A stretch of DNA of 64,000 nt from Paenalcaligenes hermetiae (GCF_039543645.1 NZ_BAABKD010000001.1:248001-312000); one strand, 5' to 3'; positions 1 through 9,370 are shown, counted from the stretch's first letter. Notes: a model not told the origin generated them from the sequence alone. Made by a program: numbers and translations.

Positions 1-1017
1 CCCGGCGGCTTAATGCACGCCAATATTGGCGCCAGCGCTCTTTTTGCCGCAACATCGGGTTCCAGTGTGGCGACCGCGGCCACGGTCGGTACGGTGGCGT
101 TGCCGCAAATTAAAAAACAAAACTACCACGAACCGCTATTTTTAGGCAGTTTAGCCGCTGGGGGCACGCTCGGGATCTTAATTCCCCCGTCGATTAACTT
201 GGTGATTTACGGGGTGTTGACCAATACCTCGGTGCCTAAGCTCTATTTAGCTGGCATTTTGCCTGGTTTGGGTATGGCATTGCTGTTTATTTTAGTGATT
301 GCGTTAGCCTGTATCGTCAAACCCGCATGGGGGGGCAAAAAAGTCCAAGCCCCTTGGCGTGCACGCTTTGCAAGCCTGGTGCATTTGCTTCCTCCTTTAG
401 CGATTTTCTTTTTAGTTGTGGGCTCTATTTATGCCGGTGTCGCCACCCCTACCGAAGCGGCAGCATTGGGTGTGATCGGGGCGTTAATTTTAGCGGCATT
501 TAGCCGTCGCCTAAGCTGGAAAATGCTCAAAGAAACCTTTGAGGGCACCATGAAATCCACTGCCATGATCATGTTGATCGTTATTGGTGCCGCATTTTTA
601 AACTTTATTATGTCTGGCATTGGACTCACCAATGCCATCACAAGCGCGATCACTGGTTTAGGGGTGTCACCCACATTGATGTTGCTTGTCCTTGTGGTGT
701 TTTATCTGGTGCTGGGGTGTTTTATGGAAACCCTCTCTATGATGATCACCACCATTCCTATTGTTGCGCCCGTTATGATGGCTTTGGGTTTTGATCCCGT
801 ATGGCTGGGTATTGTAATCATTGTCTTGGTTGAAGTCGCACTGATTACGCCCCCGGTTGGACTCAACCTGTTTGTGGTACAAAGCTTACGTCCCGCAGGC
901 AGTATGAATGACGTCATGATAGGTAGTTTGCCATTTGTGCTGATGTTATTGGGCATGGTGTTTTTATTAGCCATTTTCCCAGATATCGCGCTCTGGCTTC
1001 CCCGTGTCTTTGGTTAA
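1..1017 (+). CDS. dctM: TRAP transporter large permease DctM, 5' partial
   Basis: This is the C-terminal part of the 12-helix permease of a tripartite ATP-independent periplasmic transporter, which imports an organic acid using the sodium gradient and a periplasmic receptor. The reading frame is open from base 1, so the true start lies upstream of the window. Visible family features are the early glycine/alanine-rich stretch with SGSSVATAATVG, the loop GTLGILIPPSINLVIYGV, the ASPTEAAALG-like motif (here ATPTEAAALGVIG) and the terminal LITPPVGLNLFVVQ helix. It stops 12 bases before a DUF2848 gene and probably heads the same operon as the amidase that follows. The receptor and small permease would be upstream. 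The substrate cannot be read from this fragment. Confidence 0.93.
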   Translation, partial: PGGLMHANIGASALFAATSGSSVATAATVGTVALPQIKKQNYHEPLFLGSLAAGGTLGILIPPSINLVIYGVLTNTSVPKLYLAGILPGLGMALLFILVIALACIVKPAWGGKKVQAPWRARFASLVHLLPPLAIFFLVVGSIYAGVATPTEAAALGVIGALILAAFSRRLSWKMLKETFEGTMKSTAMIMLIVIGAAFLNFIMSGIGLTNAITSAITGLGVSPTLMLLVLVVFYLVLGCFMETLSMMITTIPIVAPVMMALGFDPVWLGIVIIVLVEVALITPPVGLNLFVVQSLRPAGSMNDVMIGSLPFVLMLLGMVFLLAIFPDIALWLPRVFG

Positions 1018-1029
1018 GGTTGGTGTGTT

Positions 1030-1716
1030 ATGCAGTTACAGTTTGAGCTTTTAGCAGCGGATGGTCGTATCGAATCCATTCAGGTAGGTGTGGACTATTG
1101 TATTGTAGCGGGCTGGGCGGGGCGCGATCGTGCAGCCATTGAGCATCATATTTTAGAGCTTGCCGAATTGGGTGTGCCACGCCCTAGCGATGTGCCTTTG
1201 TACTATCGCATTGCGACCAATCAGCTCGTACAAAGCGAACGGGTACAAGTTGTGGGTCCACACAGCTCTGGTGAAGCCGAGGTATTGGTTTTTCAGCACA
1301 ACGGTGAGCTTTGTGTGGGCTTGGCCTCTGACCACACTGACCGTGCCTTAGAAGCACACAGTGTGGCCTTATCCAAGCAGGTCTGTGTTAAGCCCGTGGC
1401 CACGACGGCATGGCGTTTTAGCGACGTGGCCGCGCATTGGGATGAGCTGATTCTACGCGCCTGGATCACCGAAGATGGCCAAGAAGTTGCCTATCAAGAT
1501 GGGGCGGTGGCTAGCTTATTGCACCCGCTAGACTTGATAAAAAAACACTTCCAACAAGACCAATTACCAGAAAAAACGGTGATGACTTGCGGTACAGTAG
1601 CAACCATAGGAACCATTCGTCCCGCAAGCCAGTTTACGATGGAGTTATTCGACCCCCGTTTAAACCGTCGTATCCGCCATACGTACGAGATTGAGTTCCT
1701 CCCCGAAATCGCTTAA
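1030..1716 (+). CDS. DUF2848 family protein
   Basis: A 228-residue soluble protein with no signal peptide or membrane segment. It matches my memory of the DUF2848 family: an RxPSDVPLYYRIA-type segment near residue 50, a central SGEAEVLVF stretch and a C-terminal segment ending in TYEIEFLPE. The function of the family is unknown, but members often lie beside amidases, hydantoinase-like enzymes or fumarylacetoacetate hydrolases. Here it sits between a TRAP permease (12-base gap) and an amidase (26-base gap), which suggests a role in processing or sensing the imported compound. That is inference from context. The start is the first ATG after the permease stop; its ribosome binding site is weak. 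Confidence 0.8.
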   Translation: MQLQFELLAADGRIESIQVGVDYCIVAGWAGRDRAAIEHHILELAELGVPRPSDVPLYYRIATNQLVQSERVQVVGPHSSGEAEVLVFQHNGELCVGLASDHTDRALEAHSVALSKQVCVKPVATTAWRFSDVAAHWDELILRAWITEDGQEVAYQDGAVASLLHPLDLIKKHFQQDQLPEKTVMTCGTVATIGTIRPASQFTMELFDPRLNRRIRHTYEIEFLPEIA

Positions 1717-1742
1717 TCATTTTTATTTATAGGGATACCATT

Positions 1743-3092
1743 ATGTCTAAGTTTGCCCGTATTCGCGAACTACAGCGTGCTTTAGATGCTGGAGAAACCA
1801 CCGCCTTGGCTTTAACTGAGCAAGCGCTGGCGCGTATCGCTGATCCTAACGGCGAAGGCGCGACGACATTTATTTCCGTTTATGCCGAGCAGGCCCGCGC
1901 AGCCGCTCGTGCCTCTGACACGCTTCGTGCCGCCGGTCTGGCTCGCTCTGCTCTTGAAGGTATCCCTATTTCTATTAAAGACCTATTTGATTACAAAGGG
2001 GATGTTACACGCGGCGCATCGGCCTTATTAAAGGATGCACCCGCCGCCACAGAAAATGCTACCTTAGTGCAGCGCCTAATCAATGCGGGCGCCATTATTG
2101 TGGGGCGTACCAATATGACCGAATTTGCTTTTTCCGGTTTGGGTATTAACCCCCACTATGGCACACCACGCTCTCCTTGGGATCGAGCAACAGGTCGCAT
2201 TCCTGGGGGCTCGTCATCGGGTGCAGGTGTATCGGTTGCTGATGGCATGGCAGTAGCCGCCATTGGTACAGACACCGGTGGCTCCATTCGTATTCCTTCG
2301 GCTTTTTGTGGGATTACCGGTTTCAAACCCACTGCGGATCGGATCCCCTCCGAGGGCGTGATGCCGTTGTCGCACTCTCTGGATTCCAGTGGTCCGTTGG
2401 GCTTGTCTGTAGAGTGTTGTGCTTTGGTCGATGCCGTCCTAAGCGGTGAGCCCGAACCCTCGCTTGAAGCCATTCCCGCTCAGCAGCTGCGTTTGCTGAT
2501 GCCTACCAACTATGTGTTTGGACGTGCCGATGAAACGGTGCTTGCAGTGTTTCAGCATGCCGTAGCGCAGCTTAAAGCCCAAGGGGTACACGTTGACGAG
2601 GTGGAAATCCCCGAACTGGATGAGCTGCCTTATATCAATCGTTTAGGGGGCTTTGTGTGTGCAGAGGCCTGGTTCTATCACAAAGACCACATAGCTAACC
2701 ACGAAGCCGCCTATGATCCGCGCGTGGCATCTCGTATTTTACGCGGCAAAGAACAAAGTGCCGCCGATTACATCGAATTACAAAATGCGCGCATGGACTG
2801 GATTGCTCGCATGGAAGCACGCTTAGCGCCCTATGATGCTTTGATTTTACCTACCACCCCCATTGTGCCCCCAACACTGGCTGAGCTAGAGGACGAGGAA
2901 GCCTATTTCCGTATCAATGGGACGATATTGCGTAATCCTGCTATTATCAATTTTTTAAATGGATGCGCGCTCTCAATCCCTTGCCAACCAGCTCAAAGCG
3001 CGCCTGTTGGCTTTATGGTCGCCGCGCCCGCTTATCATGACCTGCATCTACTTAATGTGGGTTTAACCATCGAATCAATTTTACTTTCTTAG
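1743..3092 (+). CDS. Amidase signature family enzyme
   Basis: A 449-residue cytoplasmic amidohydrolase of the amidase signature superfamily, which cleaves carboxamides through a Lys-cisSer-Ser triad. The triad is visible: Lys79 in ISIKDLFD, Ser157 at the start of the serine run in GGSSSG, and Ser181 in DTGGSIRIPSAFCG. The spacing of 24 residues between the two serines is canonical. The length and lack of an extra C-terminal domain favour a stand-alone amidase rather than GatA or a full allophanate hydrolase. A good ribosome binding site (AGGGATA) precedes the ATG. It follows DUF2848 and the TRAP permease, so the natural substrate may be an imported amide. Five bases later the EamA gene starts, suggesting co-transcription. 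Confidence 0.9.
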   Translation: MSKFARIRELQRALDAGETTALALTEQALARIADPNGEGATTFISVYAEQARAAARASDTLRAAGLARSALEGIPISIKDLFDYKGDVTRGASALLKDAPAATENATLVQRLINAGAIIVGRTNMTEFAFSGLGINPHYGTPRSPWDRATGRIPGGSSSGAGVSVADGMAVAAIGTDTGGSIRIPSAFCGITGFKPTADRIPSEGVMPLSHSLDSSGPLGLSVECCALVDAVLSGEPEPSLEAIPAQQLRLLMPTNYVFGRADETVLAVFQHAVAQLKAQGVHVDEVEIPELDELPYINRLGGFVCAEAWFYHKDHIANHEAAYDPRVASRILRGKEQSAADYIELQNARMDWIARMEARLAPYDALILPTTPIVPPTLAELEDEEAYFRINGTILRNPAIINFLNGCALSIPCQPAQSAPVGFMVAAPAYHDLHLLNVGLTIESILLS

Positions 3093-3097
3093 CGTTT

Positions 3098-4018
3098 ATG
3101 ACACCTCAGCGCCCTATTTTCGGTATTATTTTATTAATTTTATCAACCTGGGCGCTGTCCTCTCTGGATGCCAGTGGCAAATGGATCATGGCCGCCGGAC
3201 TGCCTTTATTGGTGATGTGCTGGGCGCGCTATATGATCCATTTGCTTTTAGTGCTTGGGATTATTTTACCTACAAAAGGCATCAAAATCCTTAAGGCTAA
3301 GCGTCCTAAAGACCAAATCCTACGTGGCTTAATTATGCTGTTTGCCACGCTGTCCTTTTTTTCTGCTCTACGTTATCTACCCCAAGCCGAAGCCACGGCA
3401 ATTAATTTTTTAGCCCCACTGCTTGTGCTCTCTGTGGCACCATGGGTACTCAAAGAGCCCCCGCGTATTTCACGCTGGATCGCCGCCGCAGTTGGTTTTT
3501 TGGGGGTGATGCTAATCATTCGCCCCAGCTCTGGTTTACACCCATTAGGAGTGGTGTTTGGTTTAATTACCGCTGTGCTTTTTGCAACCCAATATATTGT
3601 GACGCGACGCGTGGCCGTTGATGATGCCATGACCACACTCATTTGGAGTGGCTTAGTAGGTACGGTGTTAACCACCCTGCTGATGCCTTTTATTTTGCCC
3701 GAGGTATGGCCGATTTTTAGCACCTTTGATACGCCACACTGGTTTGCGCTCGCCGCTACTGGGGTGTTTGGTGCCCTCGGTCATTTATTACAAATACAAG
3801 CCTACCAACGCGCACCGGCCTCAGTGCTGGCCCCTTTTGTGTATTTACAGATTATCAGCGCGGCGGGGCTAGGCTGGCTACTGTGGGGACAGTTTCCCGA
3901 CGCGCTGAGCTGGGTAGGAATTGGTATCGTGTGTGGCAGTGGCGCCGTAATCGCCGTGTGGGAATGGCGCCAGCAGCAAAAAGCTAAGCTGGCAGCTGCC
4001 AGCCCTGCACAAAGCTAG
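3098..4018 (+). CDS. EamA/DMT family permease
   Basis: A 306-residue inner-membrane protein with about ten predicted helices arranged as two EamA repeats, as in drug/metabolite transporters of the RhtA/YdcZ type. The first repeat covers roughly residues 5-140 and includes FFSALRYLPQAEATAINFLAPL, the typical helix 3-4 motif. The second covers about 150-290 and includes GALGHLLQIQAYQRAPAS. Such proteins export amino acids or metabolites. It follows the amidase by five bases, so it may export the product of that reaction. The last 35 bases overlap the convergent fmt gene, so both tails are coding on opposite strands. Confidence 0.88.
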   Translation: MTPQRPIFGIILLILSTWALSSLDASGKWIMAAGLPLLVMCWARYMIHLLLVLGIILPTKGIKILKAKRPKDQILRGLIMLFATLSFFSALRYLPQAEATAINFLAPLLVLSVAPWVLKEPPRISRWIAAAVGFLGVMLIIRPSSGLHPLGVVFGLITAVLFATQYIVTRRVAVDDAMTTLIWSGLVGTVLTTLLMPFILPEVWPIFSTFDTPHWFALAATGVFGALGHLLQIQAYQRAPASVLAPFVYLQIISAAGLGWLLWGQFPDALSWVGIGIVCGSGAVIAVWEWRQQQKAKLAAASPAQS

Positions 4019-4928
4019 CCACGGGTTGGCGCCGACTGCCTGCCCGTTGTAGCTCGGTTAAACGTAAAACACCATCTGCCGTCGCAATATCAATACCTTG
4101 TGCCGAGACTGCGACCACCGAACCAGGCGTAGCCGTGGTTGGCTGATCAATAGCCTGCGCCTGCCAGACCTTAATCGGCTGCTCTAGCCCCGGCAACATC
4201 ATGGTGCAACTTGGTACAGGGTTAAATGCCCGCACCCGTCGCGCTAACACCGCCGCAGGCTGGGTAAAATCCAAGGGGGATTCGGATTTATGGAGCTTTT
4301 CCGCATAGGTCACACCATCAGCTGGCTGTGGTGTGGGCGTGAGCTGTGGTAACTGTGCCAAGGCTTCAACAATTGCGTCGGCACCTAACTGAGCCAATTC
4401 GTCATGCAGGCTTGCTCCCGTGTGATCCTCTTGGATAGCGAGCTTTCGCACGAGCAACATATCTCCCGTATCTAGGCCTGCATCCATTTGCATAATCGTA
4501 ATACCGGTTTCTGCATCTCCGGCGTCAATCGCACGCTGAATAGGTGCAGCACCACGCCAACGCGGTAATAAACTGGCATGAATATTTAAGCAACCGTATT
4601 TGGGTAAATCCAAGGCCCACTGTGGCAAAATCAACCCGTAGGCGGCTACCACCATGACATCCGGCGCAATGGCTTGCAGTTGCTGCTGCACCGCCTGTGC
4701 TTCGTCAGGGTGTTTACCGTCTAAACGAAGACTTAATGGCTGTGCCACGGGGATGCCCGCATCCAGCGCGGCCTGTTTTACCGGCGATGGACGTAATTTC
4801 ATGCCACGCCCAGAAGGGCGATCGGGTTGGGTTAAAACCAAAGGAACCTGATGGCCTGCCGCTAAAATCGCTTCCAGCGCCAATCGAGCAAAATCTGGCG
4901 TACCTGCAAAAACCACCTTTAGCGTCAT
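3984..4928 (-). CDS. fmt: Methionyl-tRNA formyltransferase
   Basis: A 314-residue enzyme that formylates the amino group of initiator Met-tRNA using 10-formyltetrahydrofolate. The catalytic residues align with those of the E. coli enzyme: Asn115 and His117 in CLNIHASLLPRWRGAAPIQ, and Asp153 in MDAGLDTGDML. The N-terminal Rossmann domain covers about residues 1-190, and the C-terminal tRNA-binding OB-like domain begins near 205 with YAEKLHKSE. The start codon overlaps the stop of def by four bases (ATGA), which indicates translational coupling in a def-fmt operon. Its 3' end overlaps the convergent EamA gene by 35 bases. Confidence 0.97.
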   Translation of the reverse strand: MTLKVVFAGTPDFARLALEAILAAGHQVPLVLTQPDRPSGRGMKLRPSPVKQAALDAGIPVAQPLSLRLDGKHPDEAQAVQQQLQAIAPDVMVVAAYGLILPQWALDLPKYGCLNIHASLLPRWRGAAPIQRAIDAGDAETGITIMQMDAGLDTGDMLLVRKLAIQEDHTGASLHDELAQLGADAIVEALAQLPQLTPTPQPADGVTYAEKLHKSESPLDFTQPAAVLARRVRAFNPVPSCTMMLPGLEQPIKVWQAQAIDQPTTATPGSVVAVSAQGIDIATADGVLRLTELQRAGSRRQPVASFVQGWQLPA

Positions 4929-5455
4929 ACCATTACCTTTTCTGCGGCTTTTTTGGCTTCGCGCTGTTGTTTACGGATACGTGTCAAAATGCGATTTTGT
5001 TTTAATAACGATAAGTGTTCTACAAACACTTTGCCGTCCAAATGATCCAGCTCGTGCTGCACGCACACAGCGAGTAAACCGTCCGCATGAAACTCAAATG
5101 TTTCACCCTTTTCGTTTAAGGCTTTAACTTTGATTTCGGCAGCACGCTCGACTTTGTCATAAATGCCCGATACCGATAAGCAGCCCTCTTCGTAGACCTG
5201 CTTCTCATCGCTGTACCATGTGATTTCGGGGTTAATTAATACCAACAGATCATCGCCATTTTCCGAGACATCAATGACCACCACCCGTTCGTGCACGTCT
5301 ACCTGAGTGGCTGCCAAACCCACACCAGGAGCGTCGTACATGGTTTCAGCCATGTCTTTAACTAATTGACGAATACGATCATCCACCTTTTCTACGGGTT
5401 TAGCTACCGTGTGTAAGCGTTCGTCAGGATATTGAAGTATAGGTAATAGAGCCAT
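4925..5455 (-). CDS. def: Peptide deformylase
   Basis: An Fe(II)/Zn metalloenzyme that removes the N-formyl group from new proteins. All three family motifs are present: GVGLAATQ at residues 45-52, EGCLS at 90-94 (metal ligand Cys92) and QHELDHL at 133-139 (His134, catalytic Glu135, His138). I place the start at the ATG giving MALLPILQYPDERL, because almost all deformylases begin this way. A longer frame reaches back ten codons to 5485 but adds unrelated residues. The resulting 176 residues are normal for the family. It is the first gene of def-fmt. In related genomes dprA normally lies just upstream in divergent orientation; here another gene intervenes. Confidence 0.96.
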   Translation of the reverse strand: MALLPILQYPDERLHTVAKPVEKVDDRIRQLVKDMAETMYDAPGVGLAATQVDVHERVVVIDVSENGDDLLVLINPEITWYSDEKQVYEEGCLSVSGIYDKVERAAEIKVKALNEKGETFEFHADGLLAVCVQHELDHLDGKVFVEHLSLLKQNRILTRIRKQQREAKKAAEKVMV

Positions 5456-5485
5456 AATTTCCAGTTGATCTTTACCGACAAACAC

Positions 5486-5704
5486 ATGTCGATTAGATCC
5501 AAGTCAGTAATATTCAGTTCTACTTATTTTAAGCTAATTTATTCTTTTTACTAGAAAGGCATACGAAACCATCGGACACCCCCGTGCACAAAATCACAAA
5601 AACAAGTTTACATCCGCACAAAAACTTATGGTTTTCTCTTAATCCCAGAGCCACTCTCCTTACTCATAATAATAAAAAACCTCATAAAACAAGGAGACAA
5701 AACT
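5486..5704. promoter_or_regulatory. AT-rich divergent intergenic region between def and the Tat amidase
   Basis: About 220 bases, clearly richer in A and T than the flanking genes. It must carry the leftward promoter of def-fmt and the rightward promoter of the amidase. A strong ribosome binding site (AAGGAGACAAAACT) precedes the amidase ATG at 5705. I see no convincing palindrome or terminator. The composition matches that of the amidase gene and suggests both came in together. Confidence 0.45.
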
Positions 5705-7276
5705 ATGACCATTTCTCGCCGTGAGTTTATCAAAAAAAGTTCTTATTTAGCCTCTGCGGCTTTACTCACCCCCAGTTTAATCCTGCCACGCAGTATTTTG
5801 GCTAACACTACCTGGAGCCCTAGCGAGCAGCAGATCTTACAAAATGAAATCACCCTTTGGGATGCTCTGACATTATCCAAAAACATCAAAAACAAAAAAG
5901 TATCTTGTGTAGAGGTAATGCAAGCCTATCTGAATAAAATTCATCTATTAAACCCTAAAGTCAATGCATTAGTTTCCCTGCAAGATCCTGAGGTACTCAT
6001 TCAGCAAGCTCGTGAAAAAGATCAACAGCTTAGCCAAGGAAACTATCTAGGTTGGATGCATGGTTTTCCTCACGCGATTAAAGACCTTTCCGCAACGCAA
6101 GGGATTACAACTACCTTTGGGTCCCCTCTTTTTAAAAGTTTTATTCCCAAAGAGGATGGCATTATGGTGAGTCGAATCCGTCAAGCGGGTGCCATTTTTA
6201 TTGGAAAAAGCAACACACCTGAGTTTGGTTATGGCTCACAAACTTACAACACCCTATTTGGTACAACACTCAATGCATATGATCCCTCCAAAACGGCGGG
6301 AGGAAGTAGTGGCGGTGCAGCTGTGGCTCTGGCTTTAAAAATGCTTCCTGTCGCTGACGGTAGTGATATGATGGGCTCTCTACGTAATCCAGCGGCATTT
6401 AACAATGTTATTGGATATCGTCCTAGTCAAGGTATTGTCCCTGTCGGCCCAACCAAAGAGCTCTACATTACTCAATTGGGCTATGAGGGCCCTATGGGGA
6501 GAACCATTTCTGATACAGCTCGACTATTAGCCACTCAAGCAGGTCCAGATCCACGCGCCCCTCTTTCTGCCCATATAGACTTAACTCCACTTCTACAGCC
6601 CTTAACACCACCAAAATCACTACGTATAGGGTGGCTAGGTAATTTAAACGGGTCACTACCTATTGATCCCGATATTCTGCACTTATGCGAACAGGGTCTT
6701 AACACACTTGCTGCAATGGGACATCACGTAGAACCCACTCAATTCCCTTTATCCGAAATAGAAATTTGGAAGGCTTGGCTAGGCTGGCGTCATTGGATGA
6801 CTGCCGGGCTACTAGAAGAAGCCTACCTAGACCCAAACAAGAAGTCACAGCTCAAACCTGAGATTATCTGGGAGTTAGAAGGCGGATTAAAAATGAATGC
6901 AGTCGATACATTTAGAGCGGCAGAAGCTAGGTCGCGGGTATATCAAGCTTTTTTAACTCTATATCAAAACTTCGATATTTTGGTCTTGCCCACAGCTCAA
7001 GTATTTCCCTTTGATGCTGACATCTATTGGCCTAAAACAATTCTAAATAAAGAAATGGATACTTATCATCGTTGGATGGAAGTCGTAACCCCAGCTTCCT
7101 TAGCGGGACTACCCACCTTGAACGTTCCTGTTGGCTTTAATCAGAATCGACTACCTATGGGCATGCAACTAATGGGGAGGCTTTATGATGATATTACTGT
7201 TTTACAACTTGGCTATGCTTATGAGCAAGAAACCCGCTGGAATATAGACCACATGCCTCCATTAATTCAAGGTTGA
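5705..7276 (+). CDS. Tat-exported amidase signature enzyme
   Basis: A 523-residue amidase with a twin-arginine signal: SRREFIKKS at residues 4-12, a hydrophobic stretch to about residue 26 and a likely cleavage site after ILA-N near 33. The Lys-cisSer-Ser triad is intact at Lys126 (HAIKD), Ser201 (GGSSGG) and Ser225 (GSLRNPA). The spacings of 75 and 24 residues equal those of fatty acid amide hydrolase. It should work folded in the periplasm on amides of unknown nature. Codon choice is more AT-rich than in neighbouring genes, and the gene interrupts the usual def/dprA neighbourhood, so recent acquisition is likely. It appears monocistronic. Confidence 0.9.
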   Translation: MTISRREFIKKSSYLASAALLTPSLILPRSILANTTWSPSEQQILQNEITLWDALTLSKNIKNKKVSCVEVMQAYLNKIHLLNPKVNALVSLQDPEVLIQQAREKDQQLSQGNYLGWMHGFPHAIKDLSATQGITTTFGSPLFKSFIPKEDGIMVSRIRQAGAIFIGKSNTPEFGYGSQTYNTLFGTTLNAYDPSKTAGGSSGGAAVALALKMLPVADGSDMMGSLRNPAAFNNVIGYRPSQGIVPVGPTKELYITQLGYEGPMGRTISDTARLLATQAGPDPRAPLSAHIDLTPLLQPLTPPKSLRIGWLGNLNGSLPIDPDILHLCEQGLNTLAAMGHHVEPTQFPLSEIEIWKAWLGWRHWMTAGLLEEAYLDPNKKSQLKPEIIWELEGGLKMNAVDTFRAAEARSRVYQAFLTLYQNFDILVLPTAQVFPFDADIYWPKTILNKEMDTYHRWMEVVTPASLAGLPTLNVPVGFNQNRLPMGMQLMGRLYDDITVLQLGYAYEQETRWNIDHMPPLIQG

Positions 7277-7337
7277 TTTACCTTTCTACGTAAATGTCAC
7301 AATAGGCGTGGTATTTAAAAATAACTACAATATCAGC

Positions 7338-8453
7338 ATGAATACAACCACTGCCTCGGATCACGAACGTTATGCTTGGATACGTCTGTCCCTAGAACCC
7401 AATCTGGGGGCAGATGCGGCTCGCTTGTTGCTGGCCAATTTTGGTTTGCCACACCAGATTTATGAGCAGTCTGTAGGTACGCTCAACCGTTTTATTCCTA
7501 CGGCTCTTGCTACCCAATTACGCAGCACCCTGCCCGATGAACTGGAAGCCAAAATCCAGGCCACGCTGCACTGGCTCCAATCCCCCGACCAGCACTTGAT
7601 CTGTTTAGCAGACAGCCACTACCCGTCCGCTTTGTTAACGCTCGCTGATCCACCGTTAATTCTCTACGCCAAAGGCGATCTCAGCCAGCTCCAGTATCCG
7701 GGGCTTGCCATCGTTGGCGCACGCAGTGCTACCGAATCTGGCAAAAAAAACGCCTATGATTTTGCCCAGTTTTTGTGCCAACAAGGCTGGAGCATTATTA
7801 GTGGCTTAGCATCAGGGGTGGACGCGGCCGCCCATCAAGGGGCTTTAGCCGCCCAGCAAGCCCATAGTACCATTGCGGTTTTTGGTACAGGCCTAGATTT
7901 TGTTTATCCCGCTCGTAATCGTACTTTGGCTCATCAGATTGCGATGCAGGGCTTGCTGCTGAGTGAATTCCCTTTGGGAACACGGGGGTTACCCCATCAT
8001 TTCATACGCCGTAATCGGCTCGTGGCAGCGCTCGCTAAAGGGGTGCTGGTCGTAGAAGCCGCCCTCAAAAGCGGTTCACTGACTACCGCACGCTTTGCCG
8101 CCGATATTGGTCGCGAGGTCTTTGCTATACCCGGCTCAATCCATTCCCCTTTACACAAAGGCTGTCATCAGCTGATCCGCAGTGGAGCAAAACTCGTCGA
8201 GTCGGCTGAGCATATCTTAGAGGAGCTACAACCCACTCAGCCGCTGCTCCAAAACATAATCCCTGCTGCTACTGCCCCCCTATCCAACGCACAACAACAG
8301 CTTTTGGACTGCATGGGCTATGATCCCATTAGCGCCGATCATATTCAGCTTCGCAGTGGGCTCAGTACCGCTCAGGTAGGGTCCCTATTAGTGCAGCTGG
8401 AACTCTCTGACCATATTATTCAACACAAAGACGGCAAATACCAACGCCGCTAG
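7338..8453 (+). CDS. dprA: DNA-processing protein DprA
   Basis: A loader of RecA onto incoming single-stranded DNA during natural transformation, cytoplasmic. The Rossmann-like domain is marked by IVGARSATESG, SGLASGVDAAAHQGAL and FGTGLDFVYPARNR, followed by SEFPLGT and VVEAALKSGSLTTARFA. A C-terminal winged-helix (DML1-like) domain covers roughly the last 60 residues. I choose the ATG giving MNTTTASDHERYAW over an in-frame start ten codons upstream, because family proteins begin near this point; neither has a strong ribosome binding site. At 371 residues it is normal length. The gene ends 11 bases before the HMG-CoA lyase start. Confidence 0.94.
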   Translation: MNTTTASDHERYAWIRLSLEPNLGADAARLLLANFGLPHQIYEQSVGTLNRFIPTALATQLRSTLPDELEAKIQATLHWLQSPDQHLICLADSHYPSALLTLADPPLILYAKGDLSQLQYPGLAIVGARSATESGKKNAYDFAQFLCQQGWSIISGLASGVDAAAHQGALAAQQAHSTIAVFGTGLDFVYPARNRTLAHQIAMQGLLLSEFPLGTRGLPHHFIRRNRLVAALAKGVLVVEAALKSGSLTTARFAADIGREVFAIPGSIHSPLHKGCHQLIRSGAKLVESAEHILEELQPTQPLLQNIIPAATAPLSNAQQQLLDCMGYDPISADHIQLRSGLSTAQVGSLLVQLELSDHIIQHKDGKYQRR

Positions 8454-8464
8454 GAGACATTATC

Positions 8465-9370
8465 ATGAGCTTGCCCACCACCGTCAAAATCGTCGAAGTC
8501 GCCGCTCGCGACGGTTTGCAAAACGAAAAACATTTTGTTGATACCGCCATCAAAATCGAACTGATTAACCGGCTCAGTGCGGCAGGCTTTCAAAATATCG
8601 AGGCGGCATCATTCGTATCCCCAAAATGGGTACCGCAAATGGCCGATGGCACCGAGGTCATGGCCGGCATTGAACGGCGTCCTCAGACTATTTACTCTGC
8701 CCTCACGCCCAACCTACGTGGTTTCGAGGCCGCACTAGCAGCCAAGGCCGACGAGGTCGTGATTTTTGGTGCCGCAAGCGAATCCTTTTCTCAAAAAAAC
8801 ATCAATTGCAGTATTGCCGAATCCATCACCCGTTTTGCCCCAGTGGCCCAAGCCGCTTTGGATGCGGGGGTACGCTTGCGTGCAAGCATCAGTTGCGCGC
8901 TTGGCTGCCCCTATGATGGGGAAACCGCCATAGAAACGGTGCTGGATGTAGTAAAACGTATGCAGGACTTAGGCGTCCAAGAGTTTGACATTGCCGACAC
9001 CATTGGTGTGGGTACACCGCTGAAAACGGCACGGCTCATGGAGGCCGTAGCCACCCTTGTTCCCATGGAACAAATCGCTGGACATTTTCATGATACCTAC
9101 GGGCAGGCTTTAGCGAATATACTTGCTGCTTTACAGGTGGGAGTATCCATTTTCCATAGCTCTGTTGCAGGTCTGGGTGGTTGCCCATACGCCAAAGGAG
9201 CCACAGGTAATGTCGCCACCGAAGATGTGGTCTATATGCTGCACGGCATGGGTATTCATACGGGTTTAGATCTGCCCCAGTTAGTGGATACCGGTGCATG
9301 GATCTCGGCACAGATCGGCAAACCCACTAATAGTCGTGCTGGTCGCGCTTTATTTCTTAAAAATCAATGA
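8465..9370 (+). CDS. mvaB: Hydroxymethylglutaryl-CoA lyase
   Basis: A 301-residue TIM-barrel lyase that splits 3-hydroxy-3-methylglutaryl-CoA into acetoacetate and acetyl-CoA, the last step of leucine catabolism. Evidence: the catalytic segment VEVAARDGLQNE near the N-terminus, the metal-binding HFHDTYGQALAN, and the signature GLGGCPYAKGATGN with the active-site cysteine. The start has a good ribosome binding site (TAGGAGACATTATC). Other leucine-degradation genes are not in the window, so it stands alone here behind dprA. The stop codon overlaps the next start (ATGA). Confidence 0.95.
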   Translation: MSLPTTVKIVEVAARDGLQNEKHFVDTAIKIELINRLSAAGFQNIEAASFVSPKWVPQMADGTEVMAGIERRPQTIYSALTPNLRGFEAALAAKADEVVIFGAASESFSQKNINCSIAESITRFAPVAQAALDAGVRLRASISCALGCPYDGETAIETVLDVVKRMQDLGVQEFDIADTIGVGTPLKTARLMEAVATLVPMEQIAGHFHDTYGQALANILAALQVGVSIFHSSVAGLGGCPYAKGATGNVATEDVVYMLHGMGIHTGLDLPQLVDTGAWISAQIGKPTNSRAGRALFLKNQ

